The notes under the pieces were generated by a model. It did not search any database, was not told the DNA's origin, and worked only from the letters and a program-made list of their open reading frames with translations. A program made the position numbers and the translations under genes. A stretch of DNA of 64,000 bases from Dehalococcoides mccartyi CG5 (GTDB lineage: Bacteria; Chloroflexota; Dehalococcoidia; Dehalococcoidales; Dehalococcoidaceae), in contig NZ_CP006951.1 of NCBI RefSeq assembly GCF_000830885.1, positions 744,001-808,000 on the forward strand, read 5' to 3'. This document shows positions 35,788-44,506 of this stretch, piece by piece (within the stretch, counting starts at the first letter, position 1; every line of letters starts with the position of its first letter).

Positions 35788-36376
35788 ATCAGATATACCC
35801 AAAGCCGCCGGAGTCTGTGCCCGTGCTTTCCATGATGACCCTGTAATGCAGGAAATTTCTAAAGAAGAAGCGAGGATAGATGCTCTTTACCAGATTTTTG
35901 AATATATTTTAAAAACCGGTATGGATAGCGGGCAGGCATATGCCAGTTCCGCCAATCTTGAGGGAATAGCCCTTTGGGAACCGAATAATGTCCGCAAAAC
36001 ATTTAACCAGCGTCTCAGGCACTTGTTTTACTTATTTCAGGTACGAAACCAACTGCCTCTTCTGACTGAAATGTCTAGAGTAGATAAAATCAGTCAGACA
36101 CTACGCAATAAACATGCCCCGGCTATATACTTTCATTTGGCGCTTTTGGCGGTTGACCCCGAATATCAGGGCAACGGAATAGCCGGACATCTGGTACGCC
36201 CCATGCTGGACTTTATGAACGAAACCGGTATACCGTGTTATCTGGAAACTCAAAGTTCTCAAAATGTATCCATGTATGAGCATCTGGGTTTCAAACTGCT
36301 AGCCAGTCAGGTGATTACAGGTACCAGCCAAACCATATATGGCATGCTGAAAAACCCGGACCGTAAAGTATCCTAA
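35747..36376 (+). CDS. GNAT-family N-acetyltransferase (tandem copy 2)
   Basis: A 209-residue paralogue of the previous gene, with acetyl-CoA motif LLAVDPEYQGNGIAGHLVRPML (about 133-154) and CYLETQSSQNVSMYEHLGFK (about 164-183). The ATG at 35747 (GGAGG lies just downstream; upstream RBS AAAGGA) lies 41 nt inside copy 1. Both copies probably arose by local duplication. They close the rpsO-dapA transcript, ahead of a strong terminator. Confidence 0.82.
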   Translation: MEEIPLQYLYKLNKSDIPKAAGVCARAFHDDPVMQEISKEEARIDALYQIFEYILKTGMDSGQAYASSANLEGIALWEPNNVRKTFNQRLRHLFYLFQVRNQLPLLTEMSRVDKISQTLRNKHAPAIYFHLALLAVDPEYQGNGIAGHLVRPMLDFMNETGIPCYLETQSSQNVSMYEHLGFKLLASQVITGTSQTIYGMLKNPDRKVS

Positions 36377-36438
36377 GTATTTGCAGTTCAGCCATTTAAG
36401 CCGTAAAACCGGCATACCGAATATATAAAACGTAAAAT

Positions 36439-36482
36439 CAGAATATAAAGAGGGGGCTTTAAAACCCCCTCTTTATATTCTG
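36439..36482. terminator. 18-bp perfect bidirectional terminator hairpin
   Basis: Arms 36439-36456 and 36465-36482 are exact complements of 18 bp around an 8-nt loop; a G5/C5 clamp is at the top. It lies between the GNAT pair (plus) and purA (minus), convergent. The arms end in T-rich sequence on both strands. Confidence 0.85.
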
Positions 36483-36495
36483 ACCAACAACATGT

Positions 36496-37767
36496 CTATT
36501 TATATATAGTTTGTTCGCGAGAAGGGCCGATACAAACGGCACTCATCTGGCAGCCGATAAGCTTTTCAATGCGGCAAATATAGGCTTTTGCTGCCTCCGG
36601 CAGGTCATCGTAATTTCTAACTTCTTTGGTAGAACAAAGCCAGCCGGGCATCTCCTCATAAATAGGCTTGCATTTGGCAAGCTCACCCGAATTTGCAGGG
36701 AAATATTTTATTATCTTGCCATTAAGCTCATAAGCCGTACAAATAGATATTTTGGGCAGAATATCCATAATATCCAAACGGGTCATTATGGCGGTAGTCA
36801 TACCGTTTATCTGGCAGCTGAACCGCCCTGCCACCGCATCAAACCAACCTATCCGTCTGGGACGCCCTGTAGTTGTACCATATTCATGGGCTTCATTACG
36901 TATGGTATCTCCTGTTTTATCCAGAAGCTCGGTGGGCATTGGGCCTCCGCCAACTCTGGTACTATAAGCTTTGAAAACACCCAGTGTGGCACTGACTGAA
37001 GCCGGTCCGATACCTATCCCCAAACAACCGCCAGCCGCCAAAGGCGAACTGGAAGTTCCGTAAGGGTAAGTACCGAAATCAGGGTCAAGCAAAGCTCCCT
37101 GAGCGCCTTCCATTATTATCTTTTTGTCTTGGCTGATAGCCTCTTCAATAATATGGGTAGTTTCTCTTATATTAGGGGCTAGTTCTTTACCCCATTTAAG
37201 GCAGGTTTCATAAATCTCATCCAGAGAAATGGGGGCCGCATCATAGACTTTGGTAAGTATCTGGTTTTTGCACTCCAGCACATACTCCAGCCGTTCACGC
37301 AGGTACTCAGGCAACAGCAAATCACCCACCCGTATGCCCATACGGGCATATTTATCCACGAAGGCAGGCCCTATGCCCCTTCGGGTAGTCCCCAGTGATT
37401 TATTGCCTCTGGCCTCTTCTTCAAGCCCGTCTAGTAGTATATGGTAGGGCAAAACCAGATGCGCACGGTCACTGATAAAAACGTTGCTCACATTTACACC
37501 GCGGCTGATAAGCTCATTGCGTTCGCGGATAAATACATCAGGGTTTATAACCACCCCGTTACCGATAATGCATTTTACACCGGGATAAAAAACACCTGAA
37601 GGAATGATATGAAGTTTAAACTCACCCATAGGGTTTATAACAGTATGACCGGCATTATCACCGCCGGAAAAGCGTACTACGTAATCAGCCTCCTGGGCCA
37701 GCATATCTACAACTTTACCCTTACCTTCATCTCCCCACTGTCCACCAACTATTGCTGTAACAGGCAT
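36496..37767 (-). CDS. purA: Adenylosuccinate synthetase
   Basis: A 423-residue enzyme making adenylosuccinate from IMP, aspartate and GTP. GGQWGDEGKGK (about residue 7) is the GTP-binding loop and catalytic Asp; GTTRRGIGPAF (about 125), TGRPRRIGWFD (about 300) and the later active-site stretches are intact. The ATG at 37767, with RBS GGGGGAG, gives the canonical MPVTAIVGGQWG start; a longer in-frame start at 37794 adds nine residues and is less likely. It is last in the run that begins with inositol-phosphate synthase. Confidence 0.94.
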   Translation of the reverse strand: MPVTAIVGGQWGDEGKGKVVDMLAQEADYVVRFSGGDNAGHTVINPMGEFKLHIIPSGVFYPGVKCIIGNGVVINPDVFIRERNELISRGVNVSNVFISDRAHLVLPYHILLDGLEEEARGNKSLGTTRRGIGPAFVDKYARMGIRVGDLLLPEYLRERLEYVLECKNQILTKVYDAAPISLDEIYETCLKWGKELAPNIRETTHIIEEAISQDKKIIMEGAQGALLDPDFGTYPYGTSSSPLAAGGCLGIGIGPASVSATLGVFKAYSTRVGGGPMPTELLDKTGDTIRNEAHEYGTTTGRPRRIGWFDAVAGRFSCQINGMTTAIMTRLDIMDILPKISICTAYELNGKIIKYFPANSGELAKCKPIYEEMPGWLCSTKEVRNYDDLPEAAKAYICRIEKLIGCQMSAVCIGPSREQTIYK

Positions 37768-37872
37768 AACTCCCCCAATTTCGGCTTTAAACATATTTTA
37801 TCCCCTCACCCAACTACTAGTTGCCGAGGGGAAACCGATAAAGTTTAACAGATTAGGCTGATAAAGTCACTA

Positions 37873-38454
37873 TCATTTGGTCTGTCGGTAAACATTTGCA
37901 AGCCGTTGAATAACAGTTATCAAACTGAGAACACTTACCAAGACCAATACTGGAACGAGTATATTCAGCATCATGCCTATAGCCAGTGCAACCACCCGTT
38001 CAGGTCTGGTAAAAAATCCTTCTTTTCCTTCAAGCCCCATGGCTTCGGCTCTAGCCCGTATATAACTGACCAGCAAAGAAAGTGTGAGGGTAATTACCGC
38101 CAGCACTACCTCAGTTGTCTGCCCGTTTTGGGAATAAAAAGCGCATACCCCGATAAGAATTGCAGCTTCCGAGACCCTGTCTAAAGTAGAATCAAGCACT
38201 GCCCCGAAGCGGGTAACCCTGCCGGTCCGGCGGGCAAGTGCCCCGTCCAGCATGTCAAATACACCTGCCAGCAACATAACTATTCCCGCTAAAAGCAGGT
38301 TCCCATTAACTATGATTACAGCCGCCACCAGAGTAATAACAAAACCGATTATCGTAACCATATTTGGGGTAAGACCGGTTTTAGCTAAAAGATTTATGAC
38401 GGGGTTTGTAATTTTAAGGGCAATTTCTTTACGCCAACTTGCCATACCAGACAT
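37873..38454 (-). CDS. CDP-alcohol phosphatidyltransferase (phosphatidylinositol-phosphate synthase-like)
   Basis: A 193-residue membrane enzyme with about six helices. The catalytic signature D-x2-DG-x2-AR-x8-G-x3-D-x3-D is intact (DMLDGALARR ... FGAVLDSTLD, about residues 66-91). The family joins a CDP-lipid to an alcohol phosphate. Directly upstream in the operon are a PimA-like glycosyltransferase and inositol-phosphate synthase, so inositol-1-phosphate is the likely acceptor, giving an inositol phospholipid. PgsA (glycerol phosphate) is an alternative. The start could be the ATG three codons downstream. Confidence 0.85.
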   Translation of the reverse strand: MSGMASWRKEIALKITNPVINLLAKTGLTPNMVTIIGFVITLVAAVIIVNGNLLLAGIVMLLAGVFDMLDGALARRTGRVTRFGAVLDSTLDRVSEAAILIGVCAFYSQNGQTTEVVLAVITLTLSLLVSYIRARAEAMGLEGKEGFFTRPERVVALAIGMMLNILVPVLVLVSVLSLITVIQRLANVYRQTK

Positions 38455-38499
38455 TTTATTCAGACTCTTTTCTGCCCTGACCTAAAGGCAATAGTCTAA

Positions 38500-39648
38500 C
38501 TATTTACCTTCCGGCCCGTGGTGATTTTTACTTAACACCAAATGGTAGTACTCTTCTACTTTTTTAGCAACCCTTTTCCAGCTATATTGCTGGACTGTCT
38601 TTAATCCTTCGGCACTCAGCTCAGATCGCATATCAGGGTGGGTTATGAGTTTTATCAAGGTTTTTGCCAGTTCATCAGCATTTTTAGGAGGAACGAAAAG
38701 CCCCTCTTTGTTATCCGTCAGCACACACTGGTATCCTTCAATTCGCGAAGCAACAATAGGCACGCCCAAAGCCATAGCCTCCAAAAGTACAATGCCGAAA
38801 CTTTCCTGACCGGTAGCCGGAGAACAGTAAATATGGGCTGTCTTATAGTAACGCGGTAAATCATGACAGGAAACCCCGCCTACAAATACCACATCAGAAA
38901 GTCCGTGTCTTTTTACCATATTGCGATAATGGCTAATTTGCCGGGGTGTACCCGGCCCTACTATCAGAAGCCTTGTCTGGGGGCACAGGGGCTTAATCTG
39001 GGCGTAAGCATCAATAAGATAGCCCAATCCCTTGCGGCTTTCCATTCGCCCCACAAAAAGGATATTAAGCTTGTCATCTATATATTCTGAAAAAGGCTGC
39101 ACTTCTGTATGGTATAAATCCAGATCTATACCGTTTGGCACAATGGTATATTCACCGGGTATATATTTGGAGGCAAAACGCAAAGCCGCATTTGAAACCG
39201 CCATATGACCATGAAGGTTTCGTCTCCGCCGCCGCAGGAAGATTCGGGTAAAAGGCCACCCCAGATTATAACCGGGTTTCCCCTGACTGGCATGGAAGGT
39301 AGCCACATTACAGGTTTTGGAGAATCTGAGCATAGCACTGCATAGCATTATCATAAATGGCTCATGCAGATGGATAACATCAAACTTTTCTTCGGCCAGA
39401 ACTCTCTTTATGCGGTTTTTTAGATTGACCGAAAGGCTGATACGAACAACTGTTCCAGAGGTAGCTAAGGGGCGGGGCTTGCCGACTTGAATAAAATCCG
39501 TGCCGTATTCCGCCAGAGACTTTGATGCTGGGGCAATGATGCGAACATCATGCCCCAGCATTTTAAGTTCTTTATAAAGCGAGTTAACGTGGTTAACTAC
39601 GCCACCCGGATAAGCAAAATCATAAGGACATACTAAAGCTATTTTCAC
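38500..39648 (-). CDS. PimA-like GT4 glycosyltransferase
   Basis: A 382-residue GT-B fold glycosyltransferase. The N-terminal YDFAYPGGVVNHV (about residue 9) is typical of PimA-type phosphatidylinositol mannosyltransferases. The donor-binding region shows VGRMESRKGLGYLIDAY (about 195-211) and SFGIVLLEAMALGVPIVASR (about 288-307), with the E-x7-E motif. The neighbouring inositol-phosphate synthase and CDP-alcohol transferase suggest glycosylation of an inositol lipid. It could be a different GT4 enzyme; the acceptor is inferred only from the context. Confidence 0.83.
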   Translation of the reverse strand: MKIALVCPYDFAYPGGVVNHVNSLYKELKMLGHDVRIIAPASKSLAEYGTDFIQVGKPRPLATSGTVVRISLSVNLKNRIKRVLAEEKFDVIHLHEPFMIMLCSAMLRFSKTCNVATFHASQGKPGYNLGWPFTRIFLRRRRRNLHGHMAVSNAALRFASKYIPGEYTIVPNGIDLDLYHTEVQPFSEYIDDKLNILFVGRMESRKGLGYLIDAYAQIKPLCPQTRLLIVGPGTPRQISHYRNMVKRHGLSDVVFVGGVSCHDLPRYYKTAHIYCSPATGQESFGIVLLEAMALGVPIVASRIEGYQCVLTDNKEGLFVPPKNADELAKTLIKLITHPDMRSELSAEGLKTVQQYSWKRVAKKVEEYYHLVLSKNHHGPEGK

Positions 39649-39692
39649 TGTTAACCGCCAACTAACCTATAGTATCACTAAGGAAGTTCGGG

Positions 39693-40805
39693 TTATTTCT
39701 CTGCCTTCTTCTCAAGCCCCGCCACTTTTTTGGCAGAAGTCTTTTTAATGAACTCAGCGGTCATAAGATGCGCGGCATCATCGGTATACTGAACCGGAGG
39801 TGACTTCATGAAATATGAAGAGGGTTCGTTCAGTGAACCAGACATGCCATTATCCATGGCCAACTTACAGCAACGAACAGCGTCAATAACTACACCGGCA
39901 GAGTTAGGGCTGTCCCAAACTTCCAGCTTCATTTCCAGATTCAAAGGAACATCACCGAAGGTTCGGCCTTCCATGCGGATATGGCAGAACTTGCGGTCTT
40001 CAAGCCACGGCACGTAATCACTGGGACCTACATGGACACAGTCGGGATCCAGCTTGTAGTCAAGCTGTGAAGTAACAGCATTGGTCTTGGAAATTTTCTT
40101 GGATTCCAGCCGTTCGCGTTCAAGCATATTCAGGAAGTCAGTGTTACCGCCGAAGTTCAGCTGATAAGTCTTTTCCAGCTTAACACCCCGGTCACAGAAA
40201 AGTCTGGTCAGTACGCGGTGGGTAATAGTAGCACCCACCTGTGACTTGATATCATCGCCGATAATAGGTACACCGGCAGTTACAAAACGCTGCTGCCAGT
40301 ACTTTTCACGGGCAATAAATACCGGTATGCAGTTAACCATACCGCAACCGGCTTCCAAAATCTGTTCCACATACCATTTGGTGGCTTCCTCTGAACCAAC
40401 GGGCAGATAGTTGATAACAACGTCTGTTTTGGTTTCTTTGAGGATTTTCACAATATCAGCAGTAGAGCCAGGAGCCTTCTGAATAATCTGGGAAAGATAC
40501 TTGCCCAGACCGTCATGGGTCATGCCGCGCTCAACCTTGATACCCATTTCGGGCACGTCAGTGAATTTGAAGGTATTGTTAGGCTTGGTAAAAATAGCTT
40601 CACTAAGGTCTTTGCCGACTTTGTTCTTGTCAATATCAAAGGCAGCAGTAAAGTTAATGTCGCTAACGTGATAACCGCCAAGATTAACATGCATCAGACC
40701 TGGAACGAATTCAGTGTCCTTTGCTTTCCGGTAATAGTGAACACCCTGTACTAAGGACGAAGCACAGTTACCAACACCGATAATGGCAACGTTGATTTTA
40801 CCCAA
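39693..40805 (-). CDS. ino1: Myo-inositol-1-phosphate synthase
   Basis: A 370-residue NAD-dependent enzyme that turns glucose-6-phosphate into inositol phosphate. Motifs: NAD loop [16 protein letters not shown] (about residues 6-21), [12 protein letters not shown] (about 160), [18 protein letters not shown] (about 182-199) and [11 protein letters not shown] (about 218), all characteristic of the archaeal/actinobacterial short form. It heads the inositol-lipid cassette. The product may also serve the MshA-like enzyme at 55540-56757. Confidence 0.94.
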   Translation of the reverse strand: MGKINVAIIGVGNCASSLVQGVHYYRKAKDTEFVPGLMHVNLGGYHVSDINFTAAFDIDKNKVGKDLSEAIFTKPNNTFKFTDVPEMGIKVERGMTHDGLGKYLSQIIQKAPGSTADIVKILKETKTDVVINYLPVGSEEATKWYVEQILEAGCGMVNCIPVFIAREKYWQQRFVTAGVPIIGDDIKSQVGATITHRVLTRLFCDRGVKLEKTYQLNFGGNTDFLNMLERERLESKKISKTNAVTSQLDYKLDPDCVHVGPSDYVPWLEDRKFCHIRMEGRTFGDVPLNLEMKLEVWDSPNSAGVVIDAVRCCKLAMDNGMSGSLNEPSSYFMKSPPVQYTDDAAHLMTAEFIKKTSAKKVAGLEKKAEK

Positions 40806-40948
40806 TTTTTTCCGTTCTCTCCTTCCAACAGAAGAGGCTATCCTGAAACGTCATTAACCCTTCAGAAGATAACCTCTGAATAATTTGATACCATCTTTAA
40901 GCCCATACGGGCGTTTTTAAAGCCACCTTTAAAGACAAACTAAGTAAC

Positions 40949-41086
40949 TTAGCCTATCCTAAAAACCTTCCCGCCACAAACTGGGCAGGTACCTTGCCAG
41001 GCTCCGCGACCATTTTTCAGAGTAACTCTCTTGGCATCTTTGACGTCAATCTTCTTGCGATCCTTGACACAATAAGCCTGTACCAT
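40949..41086 (-). CDS. 45-residue zinc-ribbon protein (DUF5679-like)
   Basis: A small protein, read directly: MVQAYCVKDRKKI at the N-terminus and CPVCGGKVFRIG at the C-terminus. One Cys near the N-terminus plus a CxxC hints at a zinc site. The start has RBS GGAG and a good promoter upstream. It resembles small conserved proteins annotated DUF5679, sometimes with RNA-binding-like Lys/Arg-rich centre (KRVTLKNGRG). Its function is unknown. It lies 143 nt before ino1 and could be cotranscribed. Confidence 0.7.
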   Translation of the reverse strand: MVQAYCVKDRKKIDVKDAKRVTLKNGRGAWQGTCPVCGGKVFRIG

Positions 41087-41127
41087 GGCCGGTCTCCTTT
41101 CGGGTATTTTGGAATATATCATCTACT

Positions 41128-41155
41128 ATTATAGGCGTATTGTCAAGCATTACAA
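41128..41155 (-). promoter_or_regulatory. Putative promoter of the 45-residue zinc-ribbon gene
   Basis: On the minus strand there is TTGTAA (41150-41155), a 16-nt spacer and perfect TATAAT (41128-41133). A TTGACA also occurs 7 nt upstream of the -10, too close to be its -35. Confidence 0.6.
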
Positions 41156-41168
41156 GTATAATTTTAAG

Positions 41169-42071
41169 CTAATTTGCATCCGGTTTCGGGCTTTGTCTTA
41201 TGAAGACTTTAGCCGGATGCCAAGTACCGTCAGTCTCCGGCTGGATTATAGCAACGAAACTGTTTTCAGCATTGTATACGGCCACAGCCTCAGGTTTGTC
41301 AATCCTATCCAGTGTTATCTCCAGACCATTTACCAAGCGGGTTATATTCTCTTCATCAAGGGAAACTCTTGGCAGATGCCCTATGGCTGTCTCCAGCGGG
41401 AGGAGAATACCTGCCAGTTTCACGTCACATTTTGCGGCCTCAAGGTCAGCAAAATCCAGAGAGTTTGCCAGATTAAACTGGCCATATGCCTCTCTTACCA
41501 GAGATTTCAGATACGCCCCGCAACCCAGTTTTCTACCCAAGTCAAAGGCCAGAGAACGAATATATGTGCCGTGTCCGCATTCTATCCGTACACGCAGTAC
41601 CGGTGAAGTGTAGTTAAGCAGTTCAATGCCATAAATTGTGGCTACCCGGGGAATTCTTTCAACCTCTATCCCTTGCCTTGCCAGATTGTAAAGACGCATC
41701 CCGCGGTGTTTTACGGCACTATACATAGGGGGAATTTGGATTATCTCACCCTGAAAATCCATCAAAGTTTTATATATCATTTCACGGGTAACATAGTCAC
41801 AGGTTTTGCGGAAAGTGATTTCGCCTTCGCTGTCATAGCTATCCGTCTCCACTCCCAGCTCTATTTCAGCCAGATATGTCTTGCTGACGGAGGAAAGATA
41901 CTCTATAAGACGGGTAGATCTTCCCAAAAACACCGGAATTACTCCGGTTGCATACGGGTCAAGAGTACCCCCATGCCCTACCCTTTTTTGGGAATAAATA
42001 CGCCTGACTTTTGCAACTACATCAAACGAGGTTATCCCGAAAGGTTTGTTGATATTCAGGATGCCGTCCAT
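41169..42071 (-). CDS. truB: tRNA pseudouridine-55 synthase
   Basis: A 300-residue pseudouridine synthase making psi55 in the T-loop of tRNAs. The catalytic region VGHGGTLDPYATGVIPV (about residues 33-49) has the Asp; YSAVKHRGMRLYNLAR (about 117-132) and RIECGHGTYIRSLAFDLG (about 161-178) match TruB. It is the last gene of the nusA-infB transcription-translation operon, a standard order. Confidence 0.95.
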   Translation of the reverse strand: MDGILNINKPFGITSFDVVAKVRRIYSQKRVGHGGTLDPYATGVIPVFLGRSTRLIEYLSSVSKTYLAEIELGVETDSYDSEGEITFRKTCDYVTREMIYKTLMDFQGEIIQIPPMYSAVKHRGMRLYNLARQGIEVERIPRVATIYGIELLNYTSPVLRVRIECGHGTYIRSLAFDLGRKLGCGAYLKSLVREAYGQFNLANSLDFADLEAAKCDVKLAGILLPLETAIGHLPRVSLDEENITRLVNGLEITLDRIDKPEAVAVYNAENSFVAIIQPETDGTWHPAKVFIRQSPKPDAN

Positions 42072-42073
42072 GG

Positions 42074-42430
42074 CTAATCTTCAGGCTGGTGGTGAATGAC
42101 CTGGTCTATAAGGGTATTCAGGCGAACACCCCTTTCAATGGTAATGTCCCATACAAAATGGAAAACCGGCATATAGCGTATATCAGTCTTTTTGGCTATT
42201 TCAGTACGGAAAAATCCGGCCGCTGCATTCAAAGCGGCCAGTATTTCATCTTTGTGTTCATCACCTGCCAGATGGCTCACATACACATTGGCATGGCGCA
42301 TATCTTCAGATATGTCTACTTCATTTACAGACAACAGCGTGTCCAGACGCGGGTCACGAATCTCTTTTTGCAGGAGGGCGCTTATATCCGCCCTGAACAG
42401 CTGGTTAAGTTTCTTTATTCGCCGTGACAT
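42074..42430 (-). CDS. rbfA: 30S ribosome-binding factor A
   Basis: A 118-residue KH-like 30S maturation factor. The family's LLQKEIRDPRLDTLLSVNEVDIS (about 18-41) and the VWDITIERGVRLNTLI (about 95-111) stretches are visible. It starts with an overlapping TAATG after infB and ends 2 nt before truB. Confidence 0.94.
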   Translation of the reverse strand: MSRRIKKLNQLFRADISALLQKEIRDPRLDTLLSVNEVDISEDMRHANVYVSHLAGDEHKDEILAALNAAAGFFRTEIAKKTDIRYMPVFHFVWDITIERGVRLNTLIDQVIHHQPED

Positions 42431-44211
42431 TATCGTGATTTTTCCTTGTGATAAAATTCTAAAATATCACTCTTCTGGAACTCATTGAAATCTTTCAGGC
42501 CTACGCCGCATTCATAGCCGGCCACTACTTCTTTAACATCTTCCTTAAAGCGGCGAAGACTGTTGCTGGGGGCGTCTACTATGACTTCACCACCCCGCAG
42601 AAGCCTTACCTGAGAGTTCTTTACCAGTTTGCCTTCCAGTACCATACAACCGGCAATAGAGAGCTTTTTGGTGCTTTCAAAGACTGCCCGCACTTCGGCC
42701 CGGCCGTCAATAACTTCTTTGATGGTAGGTTCAAGCAAACCTTGCAGGGCCTTGTCCACATCTTCTATCAGCTTGTAGATAATATCATAATGCCGAATAT
42801 CAATGTCTTCGGCATCAGCCAAACGCTGGGCATTAGTTTCTATACCGGTGCTAAAGCCGATAATCAAACCGCCTGAAGCCATAGCCAGCATAACGTCACT
42901 CTCGGTAACGTTACCGGCGCCGCTGCGATTAATATTTATCTTTATCTTGTCAGTGCTAAGTTTTTCTAAAGAATCTTTAATGGGCTCAAGACTGCCCTGA
43001 ACATCGGTCTTGAGTATTATGTTAAGTTCCTTTATGTTACCTTGGCTAACCTGATCATAAACATTAGTAAGGCTGACTGCGTTTGTTTTACGGGTGCTCT
43101 GGCTATTTTCATTAACCATATCCCGGGCCTGCTTTTCAGTGGCCACAGCTATAATCTTATCACCCACCTGAGGCACACTCTCCATACCCAACAGAGCTAC
43201 CGGAGTGGAAGGTTCAGCCTTTTTGATGCGTTTGCCCACATCGTTAAACATAGCTTTGACCCGCCCCCAAGTATTGCCGGCAACCACAGTATCACCCAGT
43301 TTAAGGGTACCGCTTTGCACCAGTACTGTAGCCATCGGGCCTTTGGTTTTATCCATTTCAGCCTCAATAACTACACCGCTGGCAGGTTGATTGGGATCAG
43401 CTCTTAGATCTTCAAGTTCTGCTATAAGCAAAACTGCTTCCAGCAGTTCGTTAATGCCTTTGTTTTCACGGGCAGATGTCGGGATTGCCAGCGTGTCACC
43501 GCCCCACTCCTCCACCACCAGCCCGACTTCAGCCAGCTGTTGTTTAACCCTGTCAGGATTGGCTTCGGGTTTATCCATCTTGTTTATAGCTAAAATAATG
43601 GGAACACCGGCCGCCTTGGCATGATCCAAGGCTTCCAGAGTCTGGGGCATAACACCATCATCAGCAGCAACTACCAGAATAGTAATATCGGTAGCCTGAG
43701 CACCTCTGGCACGCATGGCAGTAAAAGCTTCGTGACCGGGGGTATCCAGAAAAGTTATCTTATGGCCCTTTATTTCCACCTGATAAGCACCAATATGCTG
43801 GGTAATACCGCCTACTTCTTTTTCCATGACGTTAGTAGAGCGTATGGCATCAAGCAAACGGGTTTTACCATGGTCTACATGACCCATTATCGTTACTACC
43901 GGCGGGCGAAGAGGGAAGTTGCTCAGTTTTTCTTTGGCAGGTGAAGCTTTTTTAGCGGCACTCTTTTTCAGAATCTTAAGCTTGGCCTCAAAACCAGCCG
44001 CCTCTATCACACCTTTGGCTATATCAAAATCTATAACCTGATTTATATTAGCCATAATGCCTTTACGCATCAGGGCTTTGATAACTTCGACAGGGTTTGT
44101 TTCCAGGCTATCAGCCAGTTCTTTTACCGATACCGCTGCCCCAAGTTCAATAATCTTGACCGGAGGTGCAACTTCAGTTTTGGCGCTTGGTTTACTTGTC
44201 TTCTCTACCAT
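42430..44211 (-). CDS. infB: Translation initiation factor IF-2
   Basis: A 593-residue GTPase that places initiator tRNA on the 30S subunit. The N-terminal IF2-N-like domain (about 25-90) is short, giving a compact protein compared with the 850-950 of many bacteria. G1 is [12 protein letters not shown] (about 112-123), G3 DTPGHEAF (about 157) and G4 NKMD (about 212). Domains II-IV follow to [18 protein letters not shown] at the C-terminus. It lies between ylxR and rbfA and overlaps both slightly. Confidence 0.95.
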
Positions 44212-44506
44212 TTTCTTTCACCTCACACACTTCGCGCCCATATTTTAACAGTTCTTCGCAATTTTCCGGTGTTATGGCAATCTTTAAAGCATGGGTAATA
44301 TAACTGCCTTTTAAACCGGATTCCCAGCAGGCCATATCTCTGCACAAGTAAGCACCTCGTCCTTCCAGACGACCGCTATGGTCTACCCTTACGTCATTAT
44401 CTTCTGTTCTCACCAGCCGCACAAGGTCTGCTTTAGCTTTCTCGGTACGGCAGGCGATACAGGTCCGCATGGGCACAAATTTAGAAGTCAATTTCCTCTG
44501 ATTCAT
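44192..44506 (-). CDS. ylxR: YlxR family RNA-binding protein
   Basis: A 104-residue DUF448 protein. PMRTCIACR (about residue 12-20) and [14 protein letters not shown] (about 49-62) are the family hallmarks. YlxR affects RNA binding and transcription in its well-studied relatives. The start at 44506 overlaps the end of nusA by 26 nt; the [13 protein letters not shown] spacing fits the family, so it is preferred to the ATG at 44470. The gene order nusA-ylxR-infB is conserved. Confidence 0.9.

Noticed and set aside
40905-40925. Plus-strand hairpin GCCC-ATAC-GGGC followed by GTTTTT
   Set aside because: It looks like a plus-strand terminator, but there is no plus-strand gene upstream; probably chance.
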